Assembly (NCBI RefSeq): GCF_003113495.2
Contig: NZ_CP084506.1
Location: 806,001 to 870,000, forward strand
Length of the DNA: 64,000 nucleotides
Direction of reading: 5' to 3'
DNA from: Edwardsiella tarda ATCC 15947 = NBRC 105688
Lineage (GTDB): Bacteria; Pseudomonadota; Gammaproteobacteria; Enterobacterales; Enterobacteriaceae
Positions 29,049 through 37,894 of this stretch are shown here, in pieces. Each line of letters begins with the position of its first letter. Within the stretch, counting starts at the first letter, position 1. A program made the position numbers and the translations under genes. The notes beneath the pieces were generated by a model that saw only the letters and a program-made list of their open reading frames with translations, did not search any database and was not told the DNA's origin.

Positions 29049-31493
29049 ATGTCCTATTCTGAAGTAGCCGAAAGCAGTGAAAGCCGGATGCAACGTCAGG
29101 TGGTCGATGCATTGCGCCATCGTTTGGGCATCGAGTCGGCGGCGGCCAACACGCGCGATTGGTTCAATGCCTTGGCGCTGGTGGTGCGGGATCGTCTGTA
29201 TGACGCCTACTGCCAGACCTATCAACGTCACTGCCAGCAACAGCGTAAACGGGTCTATTACCTGTCGATGGAGTTTCTGATCGGACAGTCGTTGCGTTTC
29301 AACCTGCAGAATCTTGGGTTGTACGCGACGGCGCAGGCGGCGTTGGCGGCCGAGGGGCAGGATCTGGAGGCATTGTTTGATAGCGAGCCGGATGCGGCGC
29401 TGGGCAACGGTGGCTTGGGGCGTCTGGCCGCCTGCTTTATGGATTCGTTAGCCACCCTGGATGTCGCCGCCAGCGGCCACGGCATCAAGTATGAGTATGG
29501 CCTGTTCCGCCAATTGATCATCAACGATCAACAGATCGAGAAACCGGATGAGTGGCACGCCACCGCCTCGCCCTGGATGGTGCAGCATCAGACTCAGAGC
29601 ATGCTGATTCCGATCTATGGCCGCATCGAACACGGCTTCGATGCCCAGGGAAACTACAACCCGATGTGGTTGGAGTGGAAGGTGTTGCTGGGGATCCCGA
29701 ACGACTACTATGTCAGTGGTGGCGAGGGCAAGGGGGTCAATCGCCTGCGGCTGTATCACGCCGCCGCATCCGACTCCTTCGATATCGCCATCTTCAATCA
29801 GGGCGATTACCTGCAGGCGGTCGGGGAGAAGATCAGCAGCGAGAATATCTCCAAGATCCTCTATCCCTCCGACGAGATCCTCAGCGGTAAGGAGTTGCGT
29901 CTCACCCAAGAGTATTTCCTGGTGGCCTGCACCGTACGCGATCTGCTGCATGACTTTTTCGCCGAACACGACGACATTCATCAGTTGTCCTCCTGGGCGG
30001 CGGTGCATATCAACGATACCCATCCAGCGTTGATCGTGGTCGAGCTGATGCGTGTGCTGGTCGACGAGTACCGCATCGGCTGGGATGAGGCCTGGTCGTT
30101 GACCTGCCGCACCTGCTCCTTCACCAACCATACCCTGATGGCGGAAGCCTTGGAGTGCTGGTCGCTGCCGCTGGTAGAGCGTTTGCTACCGCGCCATCTG
30201 CAATTGATCTATGAGATTAACCACCGCTTCCTGACGGCGGTCAGCCGTGGCTATCCCGATGAGGTGGCCCGCCTGCTGCCGCGCTTGTCGTTGATCGATG
30301 AGAGTAGGGAGAAGCGCCTGCGGATGGTCAACCTAGCGACCCTGGGGAGCCACCGGGTCAACGGCGTCTCCGCGATTCATTCGGCGTTGGTTCGTGACCT
30401 GCTGTTGCCGCAATTTAGTCGTCTGTCACCGGAGAAGTTTGTTAACCAGACCAATGGCATCTCGCATCGGCGCTGGCTGCATTTGGCGAACCCGCGTCTG
30501 GCGGCGCTTTTCACCGAGCTGATCGGGCCGGATTGGCTGGATGATCCCCGCCGTCTGACGGCGTTGTCGGCCTATTGCGCAGACGATCAGGTGGTGGATC
30601 GCATTCGCCGTATCAAGAGCGACAATAAGCTGGCGCTGAGCAACGAGGTCTACCGCCGCTACCGCCTGGCGCTCGATCCGCTGGCGATGTTTGACGTCCA
30701 CGCCAAGCGTTTCCACGAATACAAGCGTCAGCTACTCAACGTGCTGCACATCATCTATCAATACCAGCGTATTCAGGAGGGGGCGGAGCTGGCGACGCCG
30801 AAGATCTACTTCTTCGCGGGGAAGGCGGCGCCGCGTTACACCCTGGCCAAGCTCATCTTACAGCTGGTCAACTGCGTGGCTCGGCGCATCAGCCAGTTGC
30901 CTCGGGTCAATGGGGTGATTCGGGTGATCTTCCTGGAGGATTACAGCGTCTCGCTGGCCGAGCGCTTGATCCCGGCCTGCGACCTGTCGGAACAGATCTC
31001 GATGGCCGGCACCGAAGCCTCCGGCACCAGCAACATGAAGTTCGCCATGAACGGGGCGTTGCTGATCGGGACGTTGGACGGCGCCAATATCGAGATCCGC
31101 GAGGCCGTGGGGGCCGAGAACTTTTATCTGTTCGGCCACGACACCCTGCAGATCGCCCAATTGAAGGCGCAAGGCTACCGCCCTTATGAAGTACTGTGGC
31201 AGCAACCCGCACTCCAAGCGGCGATCGATACGCTGATCTCCGGCGAACTGTGCGCCGATCGCACGCGCTTCCGGCCGCTATACGAGATGCTGACCGCCAC
31301 GGATTACTATATGCATCTGGTCGACTTCGAGGGCTATCGTCAGGCTCAGCAACAGGCGCAGAGCGACTTCAGCCAGCATCGGGAGTGGTATCGTCGCACG
31401 CTACAGGGGATGAGTCAGATGGGGGGCTTTTCGAGCGATTACACCATCGAGGGTTATTGCCGCGACATCTGGCATTGCGTGTCTCAGCGCTGA
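29049..31493 (+). CDS. Glycogen/alpha-glucan phosphorylase (GlgP family)
   Basis: An 814-residue enzyme that releases glucose 1-phosphate from glycogen or maltodextrin, with pyridoxal phosphate. Signatures: YYLSMEFLIGQSL, LGNGGLGRLAACFMDSLATL, HINDTHPAL, KRFHEYKRQLLNVLH, and the PLP-lysine segment EASGTSNMKFAMNG followed by TLDGANIEI. Length equals E. coli GlgP (815) but the sequence is clearly different, so it may be a second isozyme; no symbol is assigned. The start at 29049 follows GAGGGG. It lies 138 bases after the partner-switch kinase on the same strand and may be cotranscribed. Confidence 0.93.
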   Translation: MSYSEVAESSESRMQRQVVDALRHRLGIESAAANTRDWFNALALVVRDRLYDAYCQTYQRHCQQQRKRVYYLSMEFLIGQSLRFNLQNLGLYATAQAALAAEGQDLEALFDSEPDAALGNGGLGRLAACFMDSLATLDVAASGHGIKYEYGLFRQLIINDQQIEKPDEWHATASPWMVQHQTQSMLIPIYGRIEHGFDAQGNYNPMWLEWKVLLGIPNDYYVSGGEGKGVNRLRLYHAAASDSFDIAIFNQGDYLQAVGEKISSENISKILYPSDEILSGKELRLTQEYFLVACTVRDLLHDFFAEHDDIHQLSSWAAVHINDTHPALIVVELMRVLVDEYRIGWDEAWSLTCRTCSFTNHTLMAEALECWSLPLVERLLPRHLQLIYEINHRFLTAVSRGYPDEVARLLPRLSLIDESREKRLRMVNLATLGSHRVNGVSAIHSALVRDLLLPQFSRLSPEKFVNQTNGISHRRWLHLANPRLAALFTELIGPDWLDDPRRLTALSAYCADDQVVDRIRRIKSDNKLALSNEVYRRYRLALDPLAMFDVHAKRFHEYKRQLLNVLHIIYQYQRIQEGAELATPKIYFFAGKAAPRYTLAKLILQLVNCVARRISQLPRVNGVIRVIFLEDYSVSLAERLIPACDLSEQISMAGTEASGTSNMKFAMNGALLIGTLDGANIEIREAVGAENFYLFGHDTLQIAQLKAQGYRPYEVLWQQPALQAAIDTLISGELCADRTRFRPLYEMLTATDYYMHLVDFEGYRQAQQQAQSDFSQHREWYRRTLQGMSQMGGFSSDYTIEGYCRDIWHCVSQR

Positions 31494-31514
31494 GTTCGTC
31501 GATCGCGTAAGGAG

Positions 31515-31544
31515 AACAGGGCGCCGAGGGGCGCCCTGTTGTTT
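31515..31544 (+). terminator. Intrinsic terminator of the phosphorylase gene
   Basis: AACAGGGCGCC pairs with GGCGCCCTGTT around a GAGG loop, then GTTTG. It lies 22 bases after the stop, between the convergent phosphorylase and kup genes. Confidence 0.8.
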
Positions 31545-31558
31545 GCTTGGATCTCGGC

Positions 31559-33439
31559 TTACATCGCCACGATGCGGTTGAGTTCGACCACCTGATCGCT
31601 GGGTAGGTAGTAGTAATCGGTGACATGGGCGCTATTGCGCATCATGACGTGGAAGATCTTACGCTGCCAGTTCGGGAAGGCGCGATTGCGCTCCTTGAGC
31701 ATCAACGACTCGTGGCCGATGTAATAGGTCAGGGCCGCGTTGTCGATCGCGCAGTGATCGAAATCCGGCATGCTCAACAGCTGTGGAATGTTGGGGTGCT
31801 CCATAAAGCCGTAGTGGGCGGTGCAGCGCCACAGGTTGGCGGTGATCTGGGTCAGCGTCACCCGATCGTGCGCGGCGATGTAGGGGACGTTGTCGACCTG
31901 AATCGTCAGCAGCAGGACGTTGCGGTGCAGTGAGCCGTTACGCTGCACATGCAGGCGCATCACCGACGGTACCCCCGCCGCCGAGCGGGTCAGGAACACG
32001 GCGGTGCCGGGAACGCGTGGGATGTTCTGTGCGGCGATGGTGTTGAGGAAGGTGGCGAGCGAGATCATGCGCTCCTGCGTCTTACGCCGGATGAGTACCC
32101 CGCCCTGGTGCCAAGTCAACATCAGGGTGAAGATGGCCAGCGCCAGCAGCAGGGGAATATAGCCGCCGTCCAGGAGCTTGGTCAGGTTGGCGCCGAGGAA
32201 GAGCAGATCCACACACAGGAAGAAACCTGCGGCACACAGGCTGCGCGGCAGCGACCAATGCCAGATTTCCCGCATGGCGATAAACAGCAACGACGAGGTC
32301 AGGGTCATGGTCAGCGACACGGCTATGCCGTAGGCGGAGGCCAGGTTCTCGGAGGTCTTGAAGAAGATCGCTAACAACAGGGTGACGATCATCAGCATCA
32401 GGTTGATGCTGCCGATGTAGATCTGTCCATAACTCTCTTCGGTGGTCTGCTTGATCTGTAGGCGCGGCAGCCAGCCGAGCTGGATGGCTTGGCGCGTCAT
32501 GGAGAAGGCGCCACTGATGATCGCCTGGCTGGCGATGATGGTCGCCAGTGTCGCGAGAACCACTAATGGCAGGACCAGCGGCGAGGGGCAGAGCAGGTAG
32601 AAGATATTCTGGCTGAGATCGGCGCCGGACAGTACCAGCGCCGCCTGACCGGCGTAGTTTAGCAGCAGGCTGGGGAAGACGATGCCGAACCAGGCGCACC
32701 AGATGGGGCGACGGCCGAAGTGACCCATGTCGGCGTATAACGCCTCCGCCCCGGTGACGCACAGGAAGACGCCGCCGAGCACCACGAAACTCAGCATGCC
32801 GTTGCTTAACATAAAGTGAACCGCGTAGTAGGGGTTCAGCGCCAGCAAGACGGCGGGGTGGCGGCAGATGCCCCAGATCCCCAGCACGGCGATGGAGAGA
32901 AACCAGAGCGTCATGATGGGGGCGAACAGCTTGCTGATCTTGGCGGTGCCCAAGTGTTGCAAGGCGAACAGCACCACCAGGATCACCACGGTCGCCGGTA
33001 GAATATAGGGGTTAAGCTCCGGCATCACCAGGTTTAACCCCTCCAGCGCCGAGAGCACCGAGATGGCGGGGGTGATGGCGCCATCGCCATAGATTAGCGC
33101 CGCGCCGAGTAGGGCGGCGGTCACGATGGCCGGGCGTGAATGCTTGTGGCGTACCAATAACGACATCAGTGCCAGAATTCCCCCTTCGCCGTGGTTGTCG
33201 ATGCGCATCACGCAGAGCGCATACTTGAGGGAGGTGATGATCACCAAGGTCCAGAACACCAAGGAGAGGAGGCCCAGGACCATCGTGGGGGAGTGGGGAT
33301 TACCGGCCAGGGTGAGAACCGTTTTCAGGGTATACAGTGGGCTGGTGCCAATGTCGCCGAAGACGATGCCCAGCGCACCAAATACCAGGATCGGCAGACG
33401 CTTGCCGTTCGATGCGTCCGCATCCATACGCTCGGACAT
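31559..33439 (-). CDS. kup: Kup, low-affinity potassium uptake transporter
   Basis: A 626-residue K+/H+ symporter. GIVFGDIGTSPLYTLKT is the N-terminal family motif. About 12 membrane helices fill residues 12-430; a cytoplasmic C-terminal domain of about 190 residues follows. GDGAITPAISVLSALEGL and FGRRPI are further signatures. The start follows AAGGAG; 14 upstream in-frame codons are rejected. Length is close to E. coli Kup (622). Works without induction, chiefly at low pH or high osmolarity. Confidence 0.97.
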   Translation of the reverse strand: MSERMDADASNGKRLPILVFGALGIVFGDIGTSPLYTLKTVLTLAGNPHSPTMVLGLLSLVFWTLVIITSLKYALCVMRIDNHGEGGILALMSLLVRHKHSRPAIVTAALLGAALIYGDGAITPAISVLSALEGLNLVMPELNPYILPATVVILVVLFALQHLGTAKISKLFAPIMTLWFLSIAVLGIWGICRHPAVLLALNPYYAVHFMLSNGMLSFVVLGGVFLCVTGAEALYADMGHFGRRPIWCAWFGIVFPSLLLNYAGQAALVLSGADLSQNIFYLLCPSPLVLPLVVLATLATIIASQAIISGAFSMTRQAIQLGWLPRLQIKQTTEESYGQIYIGSINLMLMIVTLLLAIFFKTSENLASAYGIAVSLTMTLTSSLLFIAMREIWHWSLPRSLCAAGFFLCVDLLFLGANLTKLLDGGYIPLLLALAIFTLMLTWHQGGVLIRRKTQERMISLATFLNTIAAQNIPRVPGTAVFLTRSAAGVPSVMRLHVQRNGSLHRNVLLLTIQVDNVPYIAAHDRVTLTQITANLWRCTAHYGFMEHPNIPQLLSMPDFDHCAIDNAALTYYIGHESLMLKERNRAFPNWQRKIFHVMMRNSAHVTDYYYLPSDQVVELNRIVAM

Positions 33440-33761
33440 TATCGATCTCCTTATAATTACTTGATTTACATAGTATAGCATAGGGGATTTCGGCGATGTG
33501 GCTGCAATTGATAGATATTGTTATTCGTCTGGCTATCAATGTAAGAAATAAATAATGAATCATATCTGAGAAATGATTTATTTCACTTTATATATTTCTG
33601 ACATTTATATGTTAATCGGTCATGGGAAATAAAGTGTGATCTGATTTGCTCTTTGCCATAAAAAAGCTGGTATAGGATGGCGGTAAGTTTTAAGAATATT
33701 AATTCTGTTAAGTGTGTTACTTATTTTAATAATTGATTGTATTTATAACACTATAGAAAAT
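33440..33761. other. AT-rich divergent region kup / ibrA
   Basis: A strongly AT-rich stretch of 322 bases without a gene. Base composition differs sharply from the neighbouring genes, marking a likely junction of backbone and acquired DNA. Confidence 0.5.
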
Positions 33762-34973
33762 ATGAAAAAGATCCCGTTGCCTGAGAATGTGTTTGTCGCA
33801 GCTTATTCACGGATGCTTTGGATATTTAATACCTTTCCACGTGTCTGCCTCTCTTTTTCCGGGGGGAAGGATTCGACGGTGTTGCTGCATATCGCCGCCG
33901 AGGTGGCGCGGCAGAAAAAACGTCGTTTCTTCGTGCTCTTTATCGACTGGGAGGTGCAGTTTAATTACACCATTCAACATGTGGCGCAGATGCGCGACCG
34001 TTACCGCGATGTGGTCGAGCATTTCTTTTGGGTGGCGCTGCCGCTGACCACGGCCAGCGGCGTCTCGCAACATGAGACGGAGTGGGTCTGTTGGCAACCG
34101 GATGTCGAATGGGTGCGTCAGCCACCGGCCGATGCGATTAGTGATCCGGCCTATTTTCCCTTTTATTATCCGGGGATCACCTTCGAAAGTTTTGTCGTCG
34201 ATTTCTCCCTCTGGCTGTCGCAGCGTAAGAGCATGGTGACGCTGGTGGGGATCCGTGCCGATGAATCGCTGAACCGTTTTATGGCGGTCGCCTCGCGCAG
34301 TAAGTTGCGTTACGCTGAGGATAAACCCTGGACCACCGCCTCACCCGATGGTTTCTATTATACCGCCTACCCGTTGTATGACTGGAAGGTCAGCGATATC
34401 TGGCGTTTCAATGCACAGCAGCGTCTACCTTATAACCCCTTGTATGATCTGATGTATCGCGCCGGAGTACCGCTGCGCCAGATGCGTATCTGCGAGCCGT
34501 TCGGCCCGGAGCAGCGCAAGGGGTTATGGCTGTATCATGTGCTGGAGCCGGAGACATGGAGCCGCGCCTGCTCGCGGGTGGCCGGGGCCAACAGCGGTGC
34601 CCTCTATGCGAATCAGAGCGGTGAGTTTTACGCCTTGAATCGCCAGATCAGCAAACCCGCACACCATAGCTGGAAGAGTTATGCGCACTACCTGCTGGCC
34701 AGCATGCCGCAGAAGACGGCGGAGCACTACCGCAATAAGATCGCCATCTATCTGCGCTGGTATCAGGCGCACGGTTATCCGCAGGATATTCCCGATAGCC
34801 AGGAGAAGGATCTGGGAGCCAAAGATATTCCCTCTTGGCGTCGTATCTGCAAGACGATGATCAAGAATGATTTTTGGTGTCGATCGCTCTCCTTTAGTCC
34901 CAACCGGCCGCAATCCTATGAGCGTTATGTCAAGCGTATTCAGGCCAAGCGTCATCAATGGGAGATTATCTGA
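33762..34973 (+). CDS. ibrA: IbrA-like PAPS reductase-family protein
   Basis: A 403-residue protein of the PAPS reductase/PP-loop family with a DUF3440-type C-terminal part. The PP-loop SGGKDST is at residues 33-39; further conserved stretches are FIDWEVQFNYTIQHV, VGIRADESLNRF and YPLYDWKVSDIWRFN. E. coli IbrA has the same opening pattern and length. IbrA and IbrB together activate eib immunoglobulin-binding adhesin genes in E. coli ECOR-9; the biochemical reaction is not known to me. The start at 33762 gives MKKIPLP, but no clear ribosome binding site is seen. ibrB starts 1 base after its stop. Confidence 0.88.
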   Translation: MKKIPLPENVFVAAYSRMLWIFNTFPRVCLSFSGGKDSTVLLHIAAEVARQKKRRFFVLFIDWEVQFNYTIQHVAQMRDRYRDVVEHFFWVALPLTTASGVSQHETEWVCWQPDVEWVRQPPADAISDPAYFPFYYPGITFESFVVDFSLWLSQRKSMVTLVGIRADESLNRFMAVASRSKLRYAEDKPWTTASPDGFYYTAYPLYDWKVSDIWRFNAQQRLPYNPLYDLMYRAGVPLRQMRICEPFGPEQRKGLWLYHVLEPETWSRACSRVAGANSGALYANQSGEFYALNRQISKPAHHSWKSYAHYLLASMPQKTAEHYRNKIAIYLRWYQAHGYPQDIPDSQEKDLGAKDIPSWRRICKTMIKNDFWCRSLSFSPNRPQSYERYVKRIQAKRHQWEII

Positions 34974-34974
34974 G

Positions 34975-35610
34975 ATGGACCTAGACGCGTTAGAGCAGGC
35001 TATCGATACCCTGCTGGAGTCCCAGCCGGATCTGGCACAGCGCACCGCGCTGATCAATCGTTTACGGTTACGGCTACATCGTCACAGTCCCTTCGCCGCC
35101 GAGCCGGTGGATTGTGTGTTATGGGTGGCGGCGGAACAGGTTGAGGCCAATGACTATAACCCCAACGTGATGGCGCCGGTGGAGAAGCGCCTATTGCTGC
35201 GCTCGCTAACGTCGGATGGCTATACCCAGCCGATCGTGGTGGTGCAGCAGGGGAGCGCGGCGAGCTATGTGGTAGTGGATGGCTTTCACCGCTACCTGCT
35301 GGGGAGCAAGAAGGCGGCGCTGCGTCAGCGGTTGCAGGGTTATCTGCCGGTGGCGCAATTGCCGATGGAGCGTGCCGACGAGGCGGCGCGCATCGCGGCC
35401 ACCATTCGTCACAATCGTGCCCGGGGTAAGCATCAGATCGCCTCGATGTCGGACATCGTGCGTGATTTGCATCGTTTGGGGTGGAGTGAGGCGCGCATCG
35501 GCGAGGAGTTGGGCATGGATGCCGACGAGGTGTTACGCCTCAAACAGATCAGTGGGTTGAGTGAATTGTTCAGTGAGGGCGACTACAGCCAGGCGTGGAC
35601 CGTGCTATAG
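34975..35610 (+). CDS. ibrB: IbrB-like ParB/Srx-domain protein
   Basis: A 211-residue protein with a ParB N-terminal-type domain at about 45-130: EANDYNPNVMAP, then GYTQPIVVVQ, and VVVDGFHRY with the family's G-x-H-R core. A helix-turn-helix-like part at about 155-195 follows (LHRLGWSEARIGEELGMDADEVLRLKQ). It follows ibrA by one base, so the two form a transcriptional pair. By family it acts with IbrA as a gene activator. Confidence 0.88.
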   Translation: MDLDALEQAIDTLLESQPDLAQRTALINRLRLRLHRHSPFAAEPVDCVLWVAAEQVEANDYNPNVMAPVEKRLLLRSLTSDGYTQPIVVVQQGSAASYVVVDGFHRYLLGSKKAALRQRLQGYLPVAQLPMERADEAARIAATIRHNRARGKHQIASMSDIVRDLHRLGWSEARIGEELGMDADEVLRLKQISGLSELFSEGDYSQAWTVL

Positions 35611-35622
35611 TCGCTCTGTGCT

Positions 35623-36084
35623 TTAGTGCGTGTCGGGTTGCAAGGCGGCCTGAACCACGGCGGGCATCTTGGCCATCTGTGCCAGTTCGTCGGGGGTGAG
35701 GCCATGGCGGGCGTAGCTACGGCTATCGGGGTAGCTGACTCGGACGCGGCCATCCTCCTGGCGGGCGATCAGGACTCGATAAGGCAGATCCAGCGCCAGG
35801 GAGGGGTGCGCTAACATCAGGGGTGTGCCCCCCTTGGGATTGCCGAACACCAATACCGTGGTCGGCGGCATGGTGAGTCCATTTTGTTGGGCGGCGGTGG
35901 CGTGATCCAGTTCGGCGAAGAGGGTGAGCTGGCGAGCCTGGAGGGCGGTCAATAGGCGTTGGCGGGTTTGCGCGAAGTCATAGGGACTGATCTGGCTCAG
36001 GGTCATCTCATCTCCTTGCGGGGCGGCGGCGCGGGCGATAAACGGCAGGCATAGCGCCAGTAAGAACAGGGTACGTGCGATCAT
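35623..36084 (-). CDS. Exported DUF302-family protein
   Basis: A 153-residue protein with signal peptide (about 1-19, LFLLALCLPFIARA). The mature part has the DUF302 pattern: DFAQTRQRLLTALQARQLTLFAELDHATAAQQNGL, LVFGNPKGGTPLM and DLPYRVLI. Function unknown; DUF302 proteins are small periplasmic or cytosolic folds of no assigned activity. Of two adjacent ATGs the downstream one (36082-36084) is 6 bases from AGGAG and is preferred. Convergent with ibrB, with a 12-base gap. Confidence 0.82.
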   Translation of the reverse strand: MIARTLFLLALCLPFIARAAAPQGDEMTLSQISPYDFAQTRQRLLTALQARQLTLFAELDHATAAQQNGLTMPPTTVLVFGNPKGGTPLMLAHPSLALDLPYRVLIARQEDGRVRVSYPDSRSYARHGLTPDELAQMAKMPAVVQAALQPDTH

Positions 36085-36367
36085 CATAGTCTCCTCTGAC
36101 GATAGAAACAGGATCGTTAGCATAAAACGCCGCGCCAATCCGGCGATTGCCTCGGCGTCTCACCCCCTTGTCTGCGCGTCTTTATCGTCACCTCTCGCTG
36201 GCCGCTCGCACGGCGAATTACGCCGTGTATCGAGCGTCGCGGTTGTTGGTGGTGTGGCATAGTGAGATGCGCAGGGGCGCGCCCCGCCGTCGGATGGCGG
36301 GTGCGTGTGGCCGGTCCGAAATTATCTTGCGGCTGGCGCCGAGGAGGAGGCCTGCGGCACCAGAGGC

Positions 36368-36817
36368 TTAGAAGCCGAACTCTTTGAACATGTCATGACT
36401 TCCCATGCCGTTGTCCTGTGGGTGGTTCATCGACTCCATCTGCTTGATCAATCCCAGGCTGGCGCCGATAGGGCCGCCGACGCTGAAGCCAACGCTGCTG
36501 GAGCGCGTTTTCGTGGTGCTGCTGCTGTGGGTTTGGCTATGGGTATTACAGTTGCTCTGGCGTGTACGCGTGAAGCCATTATCATGGTATTGGCTATCCT
36601 CGCTCTGAGTACAATTTCCTTGTGACTGAGTCTGGCTGTCTCCGGTGGTGTGGCTGCGGCTATCCGTGTGCCACTCGCTATAGCGTCCCGCCGGTGCGAT
36701 GACGTCGACCGGTGTCCCGTAGGCGGCATAGGGATGCATGCTCATGTCGCTACAAGCCGCCAGCAGCAATGTGGCGCTAATGCTAAAGAGGATCTTACCC
36801 CGCGTGGTATTTTTCAT
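36368..36817 (-). CDS. Ser/Thr/Gln-rich lipoprotein, unknown function
   Basis: A 149-residue predicted lipoprotein. LLLAACSDM gives a lipobox with Cys22. Residues about 45-110 are very rich in Ser, Thr, Gln, Asn and His (for example RSHTTGDSQTQSQGN), a low-complexity surface-type segment. A more hydrophobic glycine stretch (SVGFSVGGPIGASLG) follows. No family is recognised. A Gly-rich segment followed by IKQMES could be a membrane-associated part. It is isolated between two gaps. Confidence 0.65.
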   Translation of the reverse strand: MKNTTRGKILFSISATLLLAACSDMSMHPYAAYGTPVDVIAPAGRYSEWHTDSRSHTTGDSQTQSQGNCTQSEDSQYHDNGFTRTRQSNCNTHSQTHSSSTTKTRSSSVGFSVGGPIGASLGLIKQMESMNHPQDNGMGSHDMFKEFGF

Positions 36818-37276
36818 TGTGTCTACCTATTTCTCGTTAGTTATTTATTATGCCCTGTCCTAGCAGGTCGGCTATTATTCATTCTTCAATTTTGAGATCA
36901 AGCGATTTTAAATAGTTTGGTATTATTCTTAATGTCGCTATTTAGAGTAAAGATTCATTTGCAATACAAATAAAGTTATGTCGAGCTATTCCTTCGGCAA
37001 AATCGATGTGAGCTTTCGGTCTATTCCTAATTAGGCTGAGAACGTCGCTGAAGGTACGCTTTCGTTTAGCCTGGGTATATTTTTCTGGAGCTATGGTAGC
37101 GGCATTACGGCGGCAGAGCGTGTGCGTAGTACGCTGGCTCTGGGCGATCGTCCCGGCACGGCCTCTGTGCCGCCAGTAATGATTAACAGGCTGTATCTAA
37201 TATGTTTTTTAGCACGGGGTTGACGCTCCGCGCTCATCCTATTTTGACTCGTTACTCTGTTTCAGGAATAACCATA
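36818..37276. other. Divergent gap, lipoprotein / Ail-like protein
   Basis: About 460 bases without a gene, AT-rich in the left half. It should contain both promoters. No regulatory motif is recognised. Confidence 0.45.
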
Positions 37277-37849
37277 ATGAAAACACGCTGGCGTGCATTA
37301 TCTCTGTTGATCACCATGGGTATCACAGCACCGGCCATGGCCGATGCGCAGACTGTTTCCTTGGGCTATGCCCAGGCGAAGGTCGCCGACTTTAAAAATA
37401 TTGCCGGGGTCAATCTGAAGTACCGTTATGAGTGGGACTCTCCCTTGAGTCTGATGACCTCGTTTACCTATATGAGTGGCAGTAAGTCATTCGAAGATAA
37501 GGCGGGGCTGGATTATTCCCGTGGTAATGGCGATGTAAAATATTATTCTCTGGCCGCGGGCCCGGCCTGGCGCATCAGTGACACCGTTAGCCTCTATGGT
37601 TTGGTCGGCGTTAACGTCAATAAGACCACGGTATCGAGTACGTGGCGCGAGGTCTCGTTCGGCAGCTATCAAGAAGGCAGCCTCCAGGAATCGCGTAGCA
37701 AGGGAGCGGTGATGTACGGCGCCGGCGTGCAGATCAATCCGTTGGCTAATTGGAGCGTAGATATCGGCTATGAAGGCTCCCGGGTCGATCTGGGTGGCAG
37801 TAAGCACAGCATCAACGGCTTCAACCTGGGCGTTGGCTACCGTTTCTAA
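37277..37849 (+). CDS. Ail/Lom/OmpX-family outer-membrane protein
   Basis: A 190-residue outer-membrane protein with signal peptide (about 1-22, ITAPAMA). The mature protein is an 8-strand barrel: VSLGYAQAKVADFKNIAGVNLKYRYE, SLMTSFTYMSGS, YYSLAAGPAWRISDTVSLYGLVGVN, then a final FNLGVGYRF with C-terminal Phe. Family members (Ail, PagC, OmpX) give serum resistance or cell adhesion. The start at 37277 has AGGA upstream; 25 in-frame upstream codons are rejected. Confidence 0.9.
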   Translation: MKTRWRALSLLITMGITAPAMADAQTVSLGYAQAKVADFKNIAGVNLKYRYEWDSPLSLMTSFTYMSGSKSFEDKAGLDYSRGNGDVKYYSLAAGPAWRISDTVSLYGLVGVNVNKTTVSSTWREVSFGSYQEGSLQESRSKGAVMYGAGVQINPLANWSVDIGYEGSRVDLGGSKHSINGFNLGVGYRF

Positions 37850-37894
37850 GCGACCGTGACGGCGGGCGGCGTCACGCCACCCGCCAGGGGCCGG

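Noticed and set aside
28368..29240. A 290-codon minus-strand frame across the partner-switch genes
   Set aside because: The plus-strand genes carry STAS and HATPase motifs; the antisense frame has none.
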